DNA of 64,000 nt, taken from positions 96,620-160,619 of the forward strand of contig NZ_JAJQYA010000009.1 in NCBI RefSeq assembly GCF_021729155.1. Reading direction: 5' to 3'. This document shows positions 18,519-29,300 of the stretch, piece after piece. The notes beneath the pieces are model-generated. The model had not been told where the DNA came from. It was given only the letters and a program-made list of their open reading frames with translations, and did not search any database. This stretch comes from Membranihabitans marinus (GTDB lineage: Bacteria > Bacteroidota > Bacteroidia > Chitinophagales > Saprospiraceae). The position numbers and the translations under genes were made by a program. The stretch's first letter is position 1. Each line of letters begins with the position of its first letter.

Positions 18519-18971
18519 TTAATATATAATATCTTCAAAATCTACTAAATTCTCTGCTATATACTCATAATAGACCTCTATTTTATCCGACATTTCTTCA
18601 TCGAATTCGGGGATATGATCCAAGCTCTCGACAATTTCAATCATATCTACATCTGAATATTCCAGATAATCTATGATATCAGTATTGGTATAAGATTCTG
18701 CTTTGGGCGTTGGAGACGGAACTCCAACAAAATATATGAGAAGGGCAACAGAAGCTGCAACACCCAGCCATAGGGTAAGTAGCCTTTGCCTCGAATCTGT
18801 CTTCTCAGGCTTCAACAATATAGGATTTTGGTCAGTGGTCTTGGCAAACAATTTTGCTTCCAACTCATCAAAATAACCTTCTGGTTGATGAAACAATCGA
18901 CCGTTTTTGAGGTCTTCCATTTCCGACGAAAAGCCGGTGTTGGCAAAACCATCCTCCTGCATTTTCTTCAT
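18519..18971 (-). CDS. Putative membrane anti-sigma factor
   Basis: 150 aa. A cytoplasmic N-terminal part (about 75 residues, with LFHQPEGYFDELEAKLFAK), one membrane helix (LLTLWLGVAASVALLIYFVG, about 85-104) and an acidic C-terminal part outside (IDYLEYSDVDMIEIVESL, then many Glu and Asp). Size, topology and a 4-bp overlap with the sigma gene support an anti-sigma role; there is no clear RskA or zinc-motif sequence. The GYFDxLxxxL phrase is common in Bacteroidota proteins placed after sigma factors. Confidence 0.72.
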   Translation of the reverse strand: MKKMQEDGFANTGFSSEMEDLKNGRLFHQPEGYFDELEAKLFAKTTDQNPILLKPEKTDSRQRLLTLWLGVAASVALLIYFVGVPSPTPKAESYTNTDIIDYLEYSDVDMIEIVESLDHIPEFDEEMSDKIEVYYEYIAENLVDFEDIIY

Positions 18972-19573
18972 TTTAATATCATATTTTCTGTCATATAATC
19001 TTTTATCTTTTTCACCGCATGGTGATAGGAAGCTTTTATCCCTCCTTCGGAAAGTCCAGTCATAGACGCTATGTCTTTATATGGCCAATCTTCAAAATAT
19101 CTAAATTCAAATATTTGTCGTTGTCTTTCCGGCAAATGTTGCACAGCCTTGACCAATGTAGCATGAATTTCATTGCCTTCAAAATAGGGATCAGCCAACA
19201 AACCATCTTCCAATCCCAGCACATGGTCTATATTTCCATTGCGCAATTGTTTATTTTTCCTAATAATCTGTAAAGCTTCTCGATAGGCAATACTAAAGAT
19301 CCAAGTTTTCAGAGAGGACCTTCCTTCAAACGACGTCATTTTCTCAAAAACCTTTACAAAAGTATTTTGCAATGCATCATCAGTATCTTCGTGACTATAC
19401 AAGACTTTTCTCAGATACCAATACAGTGGCTCTTTATATTCAGCAAACACCATTCTAAAACCGCGATTAATGGTTGCTGGATTATTAATCAATTGAAGTA
19501 TTTCGCTATCGGTACTCTTAATCACTTTTAGCTTTACATTTCTAACATTTGTCTCAATTAATATTTCTTCCAT
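18968..19573 (-). CDS. RNA polymerase ECF sigma factor
   Basis: 201 aa. Region 2 spans about 40-105: FAEYKEPLYWYLRKVL, DTDDALQNTFVKVFEKM (core binding) and SLKTWIFSIAYREALQIIRK (-10 recognition). Region 4 spans about 135-195: LPERQRQIFEFRYFEDWPYKDIASMTGLSEGGIK, then the helix that reads -35 DNA. First gene of a three-gene operon with its likely anti-sigma and a periplasmic protein. The N-terminal 30 residues are longer than usual. Confidence 0.93.
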   Translation of the reverse strand: MEEILIETNVRNVKLKVIKSTDSEILQLINNPATINRGFRMVFAEYKEPLYWYLRKVLYSHEDTDDALQNTFVKVFEKMTSFEGRSSLKTWIFSIAYREALQIIRKNKQLRNGNIDHVLGLEDGLLADPYFEGNEIHATLVKAVQHLPERQRQIFEFRYFEDWPYKDIASMTGLSEGGIKASYHHAVKKIKDYMTENMILK

Positions 19574-19592
19574 CTAAAGTTACAAACTATTT

Positions 19593-19622
19593 CGAAAGTA
19601 TCACTTTTTACAAAATCGCAAA
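19593..19622 (-). promoter_or_regulatory. Possible promoter of the ECF sigma operon
   Basis: On the - strand TTTG (19622-19619) is followed after 18 nt by TACTTTCG (19600-19593), one mismatch from the Bacteroidota -7 consensus TAnnTTTG. It lies 20 nt from the start codon. Pattern match by eye only. Confidence 0.35.
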
Positions 19623-19798
19623 ACAATCAAAAGTTATCTCAATCCATAAACCAGAAAATTTCAGGTACTTATATGGTCTCGTTTTATATTAGAGACAGAA
19701 AAAGTCTAAAGGTTTAATTATCTTAAATAATTTTAGTCTAGATAATTTAAAATGATAGAACATTTCATATTTTGGCTAGAGAATAGAAGCAATCATCA

Positions 19799-20344
19799 AT
19801 GTCGATATCACAAAAAATAGCAAAATTTATCCTTTCCCTTTGGGGATGGAAGATAACTGGCAATATTCCCAATACCGCAAAGGGAGTCTTTATTGTGGCC
19901 CCTCATACTCATTGGCAGGATATTCCACTGGGTCTTTTGGTGCGTACTGCCATTGACCTAAAGGTGTGTTTCGTGGCCAAAAAATCACTTTTTAAAGGTT
20001 TGTCGGGAAGAATATTTTACGCCCTCGGCGGCTATCCTGTCGATCGATCTAAAAATCGTGGATTTGTTGATGCCGTTGTCGATATATTTAATAGCAAGGA
20101 GTCATTTTTCATAGCCATTGCACCTGAGGGGACTCGTAAAAAGGTCTCAGAATTTCGATCGGGATTCTATTACATTGCCCATAAGGCTAAAATACCAATG
20201 TATCTTACTAAATTTGACTTTGAGAATAAGTGTGTTGACTTTAGTCCTCCATTCTGGACCACTGACAACGCAGAAGAGACCATCGCCACTGTAGAAAACT
20301 ATTTTAGAGGGGTGAAAGGAAAAATTGTAAACCGAAGTTTCTAA
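19799..20344 (+). CDS. 1-acyl-sn-glycerol-3-phosphate acyltransferase family protein
   Basis: 181 aa, shorter than E. coli PlsC. Catalytic H(x4)D motif: His36 to Asp41 in PHTHWQDIPLG. Acceptor motifs follow: GGYPVDRSKNRG, and APEGTRKKVSEFRSGFYYIA (EGTR motif). It would transfer an acyl group to a lysophospholipid at the inner membrane; this short variant is frequent in Bacteroidota. It begins a five-gene + strand run; ligA starts 7 bp downstream. Confidence 0.9.
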   Translation: MSISQKIAKFILSLWGWKITGNIPNTAKGVFIVAPHTHWQDIPLGLLVRTAIDLKVCFVAKKSLFKGLSGRIFYALGGYPVDRSKNRGFVDAVVDIFNSKESFFIAIAPEGTRKKVSEFRSGFYYIAHKAKIPMYLTKFDFENKCVDFSPPFWTTDNAEETIATVENYFRGVKGKIVNRSF

Positions 20345-20351
20345 CGATATT

Positions 20352-22454
20352 ATGACCCAAGACTCCATCCTTGAATACAATAAAAAGACCAAATTTTTTC
20401 TAGGTTTAGACCATAGTTCTGAGATTGATCAGTCACAGTATCTTGAGTTATTGACTGTGCTGAGATTTCATGAGCACAAGTATTACATAGAGAACCAAGC
20501 CTTGATCACAGATCGAGAATTCGACCTTCTCTACAAGTTAACCGAATCCATCGAGGCTGCTCATCCCCAGTGGCTGGATCCTTCCAGTCCTACCCAGCGA
20601 ATAGGTAGCGACATCAACGATACTACAGACACTATCACTCACCTATCTCCAATGTTGTCTTTGGCCAACTCCTACAATGCCGATGATCTTATTGACTTCG
20701 ACAGACAAGTCAAAAAGGCACTTGATACAGATGAAGATATCGTCTACGCGGTAGAACCCAAATACGATGGAGGGAGTATCGTCCTAGTCTATGAAAATGA
20801 CAGATTAATCAGTGCTGCCACTCGGGGCAATGGAGTTGAGGGTGAAGATATCACGCCAAATATGAAGGCCTTGAAGACCATCCCTCTATATGCTCCATTT
20901 AGTAACATCGGCATACAAAAAATAGAATTGCGCGGCGAAGCCCTTATTGCAAAACAAACCTTTGCCGAAGTAAATATTGAACGGGCCAAAAACGATCTGC
21001 CTCTCTTTGCCAATGCCCGAAATGCAGCTACTGGCGGTTTGAGGATGAAATCACCCACAGCCACCACTGAAAGAGGGATAGAGGCTTTTATTTATCAAAT
21101 CGCATATTGGGAACATCAAGACCTGGCCAATGACCTCGATAGTCACTTCAATCGCATAGAGTTGTTGGGCACCTTGGGATTTAAAGTGCCGTTAGAGGAA
21201 AAAACCAAATGCCGTAATATTCATGAAGTCATCGACTTTTGTCAATATTGGGCCGAAAATAGAGATCGATATGGGTACGAGATCGACGGCATGGTGGTAA
21301 AAGTAGACTCCATCCTCCAACAAGAAAATATAGGAAGTACTGCTCATCATCCCAAATGGGCAATTGCCTATAAATTTAAAGCCAAACAAGCCCGATCGGT
21401 ATTGGAAAAGGTGGATTTCCAAGTAGGGAAAACGGGATCAATCACTCCGGTTGCCAAAATCACACCTACTGAATTGGCCGGTGTAACCATATCTTCCATA
21501 TCTCTTCACAACGAAGACTTTATCCAAACCAAAGACATTCAGCTCAACGACACCATATTGATTGAACGAGCCGGCGATGTAATTCCCTACATTGTACAAT
21601 CCTTCCCAGAACTCCGAAACGAAGAAGTACACCCCATAGAATTTCCCAGCCATTGTCCAGTTTGTGACACGGCTTTGACTCGAGCTGAGAATGAGTCGGC
21701 CTGGCGTTGCCTCAATAGCAATTGCGAAGCACAGGTGCTACAAAAAATGATCTATCACGTCTCTAAAGACGCTATGGATATCGAAGGTTTGGGCAAATCG
21801 AATATTATTAAATTCTTCGAATTGGGTCTTATTAAGGACATCAGTGATATATATCAATTAGATTATTCAGCCATTCAGTCGATGGAAGGTTTTGGAGAAA
21901 AATCTGCCCAAAATATTAAAAATAGCGTGGATAAAGCTAAGCAAAATCCACTGCATCGATTATTGCTCAGTCTGAGCATCCATCATTTGGGCAAAAAGGC
22001 AGCTAAAATTATTGCAGCTGAGATTCATTCCATCTTTGATTTACAAAATTGGGATTTAGATCGTTTTCAATCCATAAAAGACATCGGCCCAGTACTGGCA
22101 GGCAATGTAATTGACTTTTTCAACGTTGAATCTAACGTCGAGTTGTTGCGTAAAATGGAATCCTACGGCGTCAACACGAATCAATTAGAAGCCGATTTGC
22201 CGATAACTGTAGCATCGGGATCGGTTTTCGAAAACAAAACCATATTGTTTACTGGCAGTTTGCAATTGTTTTCAAGAAAAGAAGCCCAGGAATTAGCAGC
22301 ACAACACGGAGCCAAGGTAATATCGGCCGTTAGTGGGAAACTCGATATTTTAGTCGTCGGTGAAAAACCGGGCTCTAAATTAAAAAAAGCTCAAGCATTA
22401 GGCAGTGTAGAGATAATGACCGAAGAAGATTTTAAAGCTAGAATAGATATATGA
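20352..22454 (+). CDS. ligA: NAD-dependent DNA ligase LigA
   Basis: 700 aa, near the usual 670-700. Seals nicks during replication and repair using NAD+. Domains in order: Ia (residues about 25-85, RFHEHKYYIENQALITDREFD), adenylation domain with catalytic Lys137 in VEPKYDGGSIV, OB fold (about 345-420), four-Cys zinc finger (CPVC...CLNSNC), helix-hairpin-helix repeats (SMEGFGEKSAQNI, SIKDIGPVLAGNV) and a BRCT domain at the C-terminus (TILFTGSL ... SGKLDILVVGEKPGSKL). All key residues are present. The stop overlaps the start of the next gene by 4 bp. Confidence 0.97.
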   Translation: MTQDSILEYNKKTKFFLGLDHSSEIDQSQYLELLTVLRFHEHKYYIENQALITDREFDLLYKLTESIEAAHPQWLDPSSPTQRIGSDINDTTDTITHLSPMLSLANSYNADDLIDFDRQVKKALDTDEDIVYAVEPKYDGGSIVLVYENDRLISAATRGNGVEGEDITPNMKALKTIPLYAPFSNIGIQKIELRGEALIAKQTFAEVNIERAKNDLPLFANARNAATGGLRMKSPTATTERGIEAFIYQIAYWEHQDLANDLDSHFNRIELLGTLGFKVPLEEKTKCRNIHEVIDFCQYWAENRDRYGYEIDGMVVKVDSILQQENIGSTAHHPKWAIAYKFKAKQARSVLEKVDFQVGKTGSITPVAKITPTELAGVTISSISLHNEDFIQTKDIQLNDTILIERAGDVIPYIVQSFPELRNEEVHPIEFPSHCPVCDTALTRAENESAWRCLNSNCEAQVLQKMIYHVSKDAMDIEGLGKSNIIKFFELGLIKDISDIYQLDYSAIQSMEGFGEKSAQNIKNSVDKAKQNPLHRLLLSLSIHHLGKKAAKIIAAEIHSIFDLQNWDLDRFQSIKDIGPVLAGNVIDFFNVESNVELLRKMESYGVNTNQLEADLPITVASGSVFENKTILFTGSLQLFSRKEAQELAAQHGAKVISAVSGKLDILVVGEKPGSKLKKAQALGSVEIMTEEDFKARIDI

Positions 22455-23086
22455 TTACTCCATACTATAAGCTGTTGATGATTTTGTGTTTGCCCTATGC
22501 CCTATCGGCTCAAGACACCTTAGTGGATACGATGAATCAAACTGAATTTATAAATATTCAAAGTATTGATTCTACTATTGTCTTGGACATCAGATATGCC
22601 AGTACCAATAATTTTACCAAGAAACAAATGTACGATTGCGGCAAGTGCTACTTAAAAACCAATGTGGCTTATGCTTTGGCTGAAATTCATCAATATCTGA
22701 AGACCCAGGGTCTGGGTATTAAGGTTTTTGACTGTTATCGTCCCCAATCCATTCAATACAAATTGTGGGATGCCGTTCCCAACCCTCATTATGTGGCTCG
22801 TCCGCATAAAGGATCTGTACACAACAGAGGTGGAGCCGTCGATCTGACCATTGTCGATACCGATGGGCAGGAATTGGACATGGGTACAGACTATGATTTT
22901 TTTGGGGAAAAAGCCCATCAAGAATTTAAAGATTTACCTAAAAACATTTTAAGTAATCGAAAGTTACTTAAACAGACTATGGAAAAATATGGATTTGAAC
23001 CGATCCGCACAGAATGGTGGCATTACGATTTTGTGGGAAGTGACGACTACGCATTGTCGAATGTGGTTTGGAATTGTAATAATTAA
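22451..23086 (+). CDS. D-alanyl-D-alanine dipeptidase, M15D/VanX-DdpX family
   Basis: 211 aa, exported (signal about 1-20, ends ALSAQD). VanX-type zinc peptidase: substrate strand VFDCYRPQSIQYKLW with the conserved Arg, zinc ligands in SVHNRGGAVDLT (SxHxxGxAxD), and catalytic Glu and third ligand in EWWHYDF (ExxH). Cleaves D-Ala-D-Ala in the periplasm, most likely for peptidoglycan recycling; there is no vanHA or regulator nearby to suggest glycopeptide resistance. An extra Cys pair (YDCGKCYL) precedes the core, as in other Gram-negative members. Confidence 0.92.
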   Translation: MITPYYKLLMILCLPYALSAQDTLVDTMNQTEFINIQSIDSTIVLDIRYASTNNFTKKQMYDCGKCYLKTNVAYALAEIHQYLKTQGLGIKVFDCYRPQSIQYKLWDAVPNPHYVARPHKGSVHNRGGAVDLTIVDTDGQELDMGTDYDFFGEKAHQEFKDLPKNILSNRKLLKQTMEKYGFEPIRTEWWHYDFVGSDDYALSNVVWNCNN

Positions 23087-23113
23087 TAAGTAAACTCAAA
23101 AATTGAAATATTT

Positions 23114-24085
23114 ATGCAGGAAATAAAGTTCGCTACCAATAAAGAAGCCGTTGACCAACTGGCTGAGAAATACCAAGATCTTCAATCGGAAATTGGAAAA
23201 ATCATTGTCGGCCAAAAAAATGTGGTTGAAACAGTATTGATTTCTTTATTTAGCAATGGTCACAGTCTATTGGTCGGCGTTCCCGGTTTGGCAAAAACGC
23301 TCTTGGTCAGCACTATATCTGAAGTTTTGGATCTTGAATTTAAAAGGATACAATTTACCCCAGATTTAATGCCTTCTGATATCACTGGATCAGAAATATT
23401 AGGAGAGAACCGTCAATTTCAATTCAATAAAGGACCTATTTTCTCCAACATTGTCTTGGCCGATGAGATCAATAGAACTCCCCCAAAAACTCAGGCGGCC
23501 CTATTGGAAGCTATGCAGGAAAGATCGGTTACAGTTGCTGGTCAAAATTTTAAACTACCCCATCCTTTCTTTGTATTGGCTACCCAGAATCCCATTGAAC
23601 AAGAGGGTACTTATCCATTGCCAGAAGCTCAATTGGATAGATTCATGTTCAATATTCCACTGTCTTATCCTAGCTATGCCGAAGAATTGGAAGTGGTCAA
23701 AGAAACTACTGGCTTACAATCCACAGTAGTACAACACATTCTCAATGCCAAGGAAATAATGTTTTTTCAGCAACTAATCAGAAAAATACCCATTGCCGAC
23801 AACGTATTAGAATACGCTGTAAAATTGGTACACAAGACTAGGCCTGATGGTGAATACTCTCCTTCTGTAGTAAAAGAATACATTCAATGGGGAGCTGGAC
23901 CACGTGCTTCTCAGTACTTGGTATTGGGTGCCAAATGTCATGCGGCCATTAAAGGAAAATACTCCCCTGACATATCTGATGTGCAGGCTATAGCCAATTA
24001 TGTGCTGAGACATCGTATCGTAAAGAACTACAAAGCTGAAGCTGAAGGATTAACCGAGGAAAATATTATTGATCAATTAATCTAA
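23114..24085 (+). CDS. MoxR-family AAA+ ATPase
   Basis: 323 aa. Walker A GVPGLAKT (Lys61), Walker B LADEINRTPPKTQAALLEAM, sensor 1 VLATQNPIEQEGTYPLPEAQ and arginine-finger region LDRFMF, then the MoxR lid domain. The GVPGLAKT loop in place of GxxGxGKT is typical of MoxR. These ATPases act as chaperones, usually with a DUF58/VWA protein. None is adjacent here; the neighbour is a DUF4837 lipoprotein, an arrangement that splits the normal moxR cluster. Confidence 0.93.
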   Translation: MQEIKFATNKEAVDQLAEKYQDLQSEIGKIIVGQKNVVETVLISLFSNGHSLLVGVPGLAKTLLVSTISEVLDLEFKRIQFTPDLMPSDITGSEILGENRQFQFNKGPIFSNIVLADEINRTPPKTQAALLEAMQERSVTVAGQNFKLPHPFFVLATQNPIEQEGTYPLPEAQLDRFMFNIPLSYPSYAEELEVVKETTGLQSTVVQHILNAKEIMFFQQLIRKIPIADNVLEYAVKLVHKTRPDGEYSPSVVKEYIQWGAGPRASQYLVLGAKCHAAIKGKYSPDISDVQAIANYVLRHRIVKNYKAEAEGLTEENIIDQLI

Positions 24086-24124
24086 AATACACCATAACCT
24101 AAAAGTACTGCATCTAATCCTATA

Positions 24125-25213
24125 ATGAAGTATATTACAATGTCTTATCCATCTCTACTAAATATTATTTTATTAATAGGTTTATGTACCCTAAGTTGTA
24201 ATTCCAATCGGGATCCATATACCTCTCAAATAAAACCACCGGCCATTGGTAAAATTTACCAAATCAACGTGCTTTCGGACGAGGAGACCTTGGCATCACC
24301 AGTATTGGATTCAGTAGATTTCAATTATGGGCAGGCATATCCGATATTGCCTCAACCAGAACCTTATTTTGAATTGAGACAATATTCCGTTGAAGATTTA
24401 GATGCACAACCTATTTTGAGAGAACTAAAATGTTTCTTACTCCTGGCGGATTTTAGTCAAGATAACAATATGACTAGAATGGTGGAAAAGGACTTTAGAG
24501 GTCGATTGGACAAAACCCAATCAGGTGTCAAAATAGGTAAGGATAAATGGGCTAAAGATCAATTAATCGTGTATATATACGCCCCCAATAGAGAAGCTTT
24601 AATCAATGAAATAGAGCGATCTTACACTACTATATCCAAGGAAGTAGAAAAGTTTTATCAAAGTATGATTCGATCCACGGTTTTCGTCCAGGGCAATAAT
24701 CGAGCGATTACCGATAGTATCCAACAGATATTTGGAATAGACATGGCCATTCCAGCCGATTACACTACGGCATTGGTCACCGATTCTGTAATGTGGTTGC
24801 GACAAGAAATCCCAGACATTAGCCGATCTATCCTCATTTTTAAACGTCCGTATAAAGATCCCAAAGATTTTTCGAGAGAGGGAGTTAAAGCCCTAAGAAA
24901 TAGAGTGGGAGAATATATTTCATCTTCTCTTCCCAACACTTATATGAGGATAAATGACACCGATCTACCTCTGTATATCAATCAATTGGAGATCGATGGC
25001 AAATACGCTGTTCAAGCAAGGGGAATTTGGGAAATTGTCAATGACTTTATGGGGGGATCCTTCGTGTCTTATGCCATACTAGATGATGTAAAACAAGAAA
25101 TAATATTTGTCGATGGATTTGTTTACTCACCAGAGAAAACCAAAAAATTATCCATGCTTTACCTAGACTATATCCTTAGACAGGTTAAACTGTCCAAGGA
25201 TAGTCCACAGTAA
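24125..25213 (+). CDS. DUF4837-family lipoprotein
   Basis: 362 aa. Signal with lipobox LIGLCTLSC (Cys25). The body matches DUF4837, a Bacteroidota-only envelope family: PQPEPYFELRQYS, IPADYTTALVTDSVMWLRQE, FKRPYKDPKDF and the hallmark GKYAVQARGIWEIVNDFMGG followed by FVSYAILDD and VDGFVYSPEKTKK. Function unknown. An ATG at 24140 is an alternative start. It ends 11 bp from the convergent isomerase gene. Confidence 0.87.
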   Translation: MKYITMSYPSLLNIILLIGLCTLSCNSNRDPYTSQIKPPAIGKIYQINVLSDEETLASPVLDSVDFNYGQAYPILPQPEPYFELRQYSVEDLDAQPILRELKCFLLLADFSQDNNMTRMVEKDFRGRLDKTQSGVKIGKDKWAKDQLIVYIYAPNREALINEIERSYTTISKEVEKFYQSMIRSTVFVQGNNRAITDSIQQIFGIDMAIPADYTTALVTDSVMWLRQEIPDISRSILIFKRPYKDPKDFSREGVKALRNRVGEYISSSLPNTYMRINDTDLPLYINQLEIDGKYAVQARGIWEIVNDFMGGSFVSYAILDDVKQEIIFVDGFVYSPEKTKKLSMLYLDYILRQVKLSKDSPQ

Positions 25214-25224
25214 TATTTAGGTTA

Positions 25225-26088
25225 TTATTTAAAATACTCCTTTAGGAATATCATACTTTCAGGTACTTGCTGATAGGGTTGAGGACTTTCATCCTCGATA
25301 TAGAAATACTCAATATTGGAATCTTTAGCTGCCTCCAATACCCCTTTCATATCGATTTGTCCTGTTCCCAAAACAACATCGTTTTCTACTGGAGTCCGTC
25401 CACTAAAATCACCGACCACTCCTTTTTTGAGATCTTTTAAGTGCATGAGCCGCATTCTATCACCATACTTTTGAATTAAGGCAACAGGGTCATGACCGGG
25501 ATGAGCGACCCAAAGAATATCTAATTCAAAACTCACATAGTTCGGATCAGTGTTTTCAACGATGTAGTCGTAGAAAGTACCGTCTTTGTAAGGTCTAAAT
25601 TCGTAACCGTGGTTGTGATAACAAAATGTCAATCCATTCTCCTTTAACTTTTTACCCGCCGTATTAAAAACTTCAATAGCGTGGTCAGCATGAGATTTAT
25701 CAAATGGTGCAGTATGACTAATATAAGCTACTCTCACGTATTTGGCACCAAGAGTCTTGGCCTCTGAAATCACCTTGTCCAAATCTTCCTGGATTCGACT
25801 ATAACTCGTTCCATAAGAAGTACAGATCATTCCTCTTTCGTCCAACATTGACCTCAAGTCTCGAGCCGAGGCACCGAACAAACTTGAAAATTCCATATTG
25901 GTAATCCCCAATGCTTTTATTCTGTCCAAGGTGGAAGGAATATCTTCGCCCAAACTTACTCGAAAAGTGTAGGAAACAGCCCCCAATTGACTAGGTTGAA
26001 GTGAATTATTGCCCTTATTGGCAATGCCGCATCCTATATTGATACACAACAGAGCTAATAGCCCGATTTTTATTATTTCTTTAACCAT
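25225..26088 (-). CDS. Sugar phosphate isomerase/epimerase-like TIM-barrel lipoprotein
   Basis: 287 aa with a lipoprotein signal (LLALLCINIGCG, Cys20), so exported. Xylose-isomerase-like TIM barrel: AVSYTFRVSLGEDIPSTL start, FCYHNHGYEF (metal or substrate His), FELDILWVAHPGHDP (Asp ligand), RMRLMHLKDLKKG (His ligand) and FYIEDESPQP (Glu ligand). It belongs to the secreted isomerase-like proteins found with oxidoreductase and keto-sugar pathways of Bacteroidota; the substrate is unknown. Divergent from the large heme protein gene at 26327. Confidence 0.85.
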   Translation of the reverse strand: MVKEIIKIGLLALLCINIGCGIANKGNNSLQPSQLGAVSYTFRVSLGEDIPSTLDRIKALGITNMEFSSLFGASARDLRSMLDERGMICTSYGTSYSRIQEDLDKVISEAKTLGAKYVRVAYISHTAPFDKSHADHAIEVFNTAGKKLKENGLTFCYHNHGYEFRPYKDGTFYDYIVENTDPNYVSFELDILWVAHPGHDPVALIQKYGDRMRLMHLKDLKKGVVGDFSGRTPVENDVVLGTGQIDMKGVLEAAKDSNIEYFYIEDESPQPYQQVPESMIFLKEYFK

Positions 26089-26326
26089 TTAAAAAGTTTT
26101 TTTCACACAAAATATCTTTATCTTATTTTCACGTTTATTGAAAAATAGTAGAACATCGATATCGTTTTAAAAAATAAAATTCCCGAACAATATACAAATA
26201 AATATATTATATTTAAATTAATTGATTTCCATTTACAATAATATGCATTTCAAAAAAATCTCCTTACTTTTGATCGCATACGACTCCAAGTTCACCCATA
26301 AATTGAGATTATACATTTTAAAAAGC

Positions 26327-29300
26327 ATGAAGTTAAATATCTACATTTTATTTTTTGGTCTATTATTAGGATCCTGTAAAGAATCCATTCCTCCTATTTA
26401 TCCAAATCGATCTGTAGAATTAAAACCAGAGCAAGCTTTGGAGATCTCTAAGAAGCTCCAACAAGAAGTAAATGTCACAGTCGCAGATCCTTTTGAACTC
26501 ACCCTATGGGCTTCGGACACATTGGTCAACGATCCTATAGCCATCAGTATAGATGACCAAGGAAGGGTATTTTATACCAGTGCCATTAGACAAACCCATT
26601 CAGAATTTGATATACGACAACACAAAAATTGGATGACGGCTTCTATTTCCTTTAAGACGGTAGAAGATCGAAGAGCGTTTTTGCGCAAAACTTTTGAAGC
26701 TGACAGTGAAGAATCAAAACGTTTTTTAAAAGATCTCAATAATGATGGGGTCAGAGATTGGAGAGATTTGACGGTTGAAAAAGAAGAAATTTGGTTTGTC
26801 GAAGACAATTCAGGAGATGGGATTGCCAATCGCAGTCAACTGTATTTACAGGATTTTCACGAAGAAATAACCGATGTTGCCAATGGAATTGAGGTCCATG
26901 ACGGAGAGGTATACATTGCCATCGGTCCCGATTTTTGGCGAACTAAAGATATCGACGGCGATTTGATTGCGGACAAAACAGAGTCTATCAGTCACGGTTA
27001 TGCCGTTCACATTGGCTTTGGGGGCCATGGTATGTCTGGAGCAACCATCGGTCCTGCAGGGAGAATATGGTGGGGCATCGGTGATATTGGGGCCAATATT
27101 ATCGACAAAGAAGGCAAACAACACGCCTACCCCAATGAAGGAATAATAGTTCGGTCGGATATCGATGGAAGTAATTTCGAAGTATTTGCCCATGGATTGC
27201 GCAATACTCATGAATTTGTTTTTGACAAATACGGCAATCTTATCACCGAAGACAACGATAGCGATCAACGCGGAGAAAGAGAACGCCTCACCTATTTAAT
27301 CGATGGTTCTGACAGTGGATGGCGGATCAATTGGCAATTTGGAAAATATACCGATTCTACAAATAATGGGTACAAAGTGTGGATGGATGAAAAAATGCAC
27401 ATCCCCAGATGGAAAAACCAAGCAGCTTATTTTCTTCCTCCAATAACCAATTATATCAATGGTCCAACAGGACTGGTCTACAACCCAGGAACGGCTTTGA
27501 GTCCGGATTGGTACGACCATTTTTTCATCGCAGAATTTAGAGGTACTCCAGCCCGATCACCTCTTCACGCCTTCACATTGGCCAGCGATGGAGCCGGATT
27601 CAAATTGGACAAAACCCAAGAAGTCGTCAATGGTCTACTCCCTACAGGTCTAGATTTTGGACCAGATGGATCCCTGTATTTCGGAGATTGGATCGATGGG
27701 TGGGACCCCAAGAGGCAAGGTAGAATTTGGAAACTAGATATACCAGGACAAGAAAATAGTCCCATAAGAGCACAAACTAAAGAAATACTACAATCCAATT
27801 TTTCTAATAAAAAACAATCAATTCTTTCCGAATTGCTATACCATCAAGACTTAAGAGTCAGAAAAAAAGCGCAATTTGAATTGGTCAAACGAGGGGAAGA
27901 TGGATTTGAAATCTTAAATTCTGCCATTAATCAACGAGAAAATCCAATAGCTAGGATTCATGGCATCTGGGGTATTTCCCAACTGGCAAGACAAGTAGAC
28001 AAAGACTATGCCTCTGTACTGGTTCCCCTATTGAGAGATCAAGACCCAGAAATATGTGCTCAAGCAGCAAAATATTTAGGAGATGTCAAATATCACAAAG
28101 CTGAAGAAAGTTTAATTCCATTGCTTAATCATTATTCACCCAGAGTGCAGCTCTTTGCCGTGGAAGCCCTCGGTAGAATAGAAAGCGAAAATGCCGTCCA
28201 CCCCATCTTGGACTTAGTGGAACGCAACGATAATAAAGACACTTGGTTGCGACATGCAGCCGCCATTGCTCTGGCGAGAATTGATGATGCCGATCCATTA
28301 CTGGATTTGGTTGATGATCCATCTAAGGCCAAAAAAATAGTAGCAGTAGTAGCTCTTCGAAGAATGAGCGACAAGGGTGTGGCAAGATTTCTTCAAGACG
28401 ACAGTCAATACATAGTGGCTGAGGCAGCTCGGGCTATTAACGATGACCTTTCCATCCCCGAAGCATTGGAAGATTTGGCTAATATTTTAACTGAAAAAAG
28501 AATAAATAAGGAGGTTATTTTAAGAAGAGCAATCAATGCCAATCTTAGAGTAGGCAACCCCGAAAACATCGACAATTTAATAGAATTTATTCAGATGACT
28601 TCGGCTCCTGCAGCAATGAGGGCTGAGGCCATAGCCACCTTGAGTTCATGGTCTAATCCATCGTTATTTGATCGGGTAGATGGAAGATATAGAGGTCCTC
28701 TGTCGAGGGATGCATCCATGGCACGTGAGAAATTGAATCCACTTTTACCTCGGCTATTGAGAGAGAAAAATAATATTGTTCAACTTGAGACTGTAGCCGC
28801 CATTGGTCGATTGAAAATCGATACCTATGATCAAAAATTGATCAATCTTCTATACTCGACCACCGATGCCGATATTAAGAAGACTATTTTAAACACTTTG
28901 AACACCTTGCAATCTTCTACTTTAGAAATCGCATTGGAAAGAAGTCTTACCGACAAAAATGCCGAGGTAAGATCAGAAGCTTTAAAGCTCTTGCCCAAGT
29001 CCAATATTTCACCACAACAATCTATTAAACTCTTTAAAAAAGTACTGCGGTCTGGGACTATCTCTGAACAACAAGCAGCATTGATTGCTTTGAGGTCGAT
29101 ATCTTCGGATAATGCCTCTACCATACTCACAGAGTCGATGAATCAGTTGATCGCAAAGAGATTACCGCGCGAAATTGAATTAGATTTGATAGAAACCGTT
29201 GAGTTGCAAGAAGATGAAAATCTAAAACAACTACTTCAAACTTACAACCAGTCCAAAGATAGCAGCGATATAGTAGATCAGTATAGAGAAGCCCTATACG

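Noticed and set aside
22451..23086. VanX-type dipeptidase as glycopeptide resistance
   Set aside because: No ligase, dehydrogenase or two-component genes nearby, and it has an export signal; a cell-wall recycling role is more likely.
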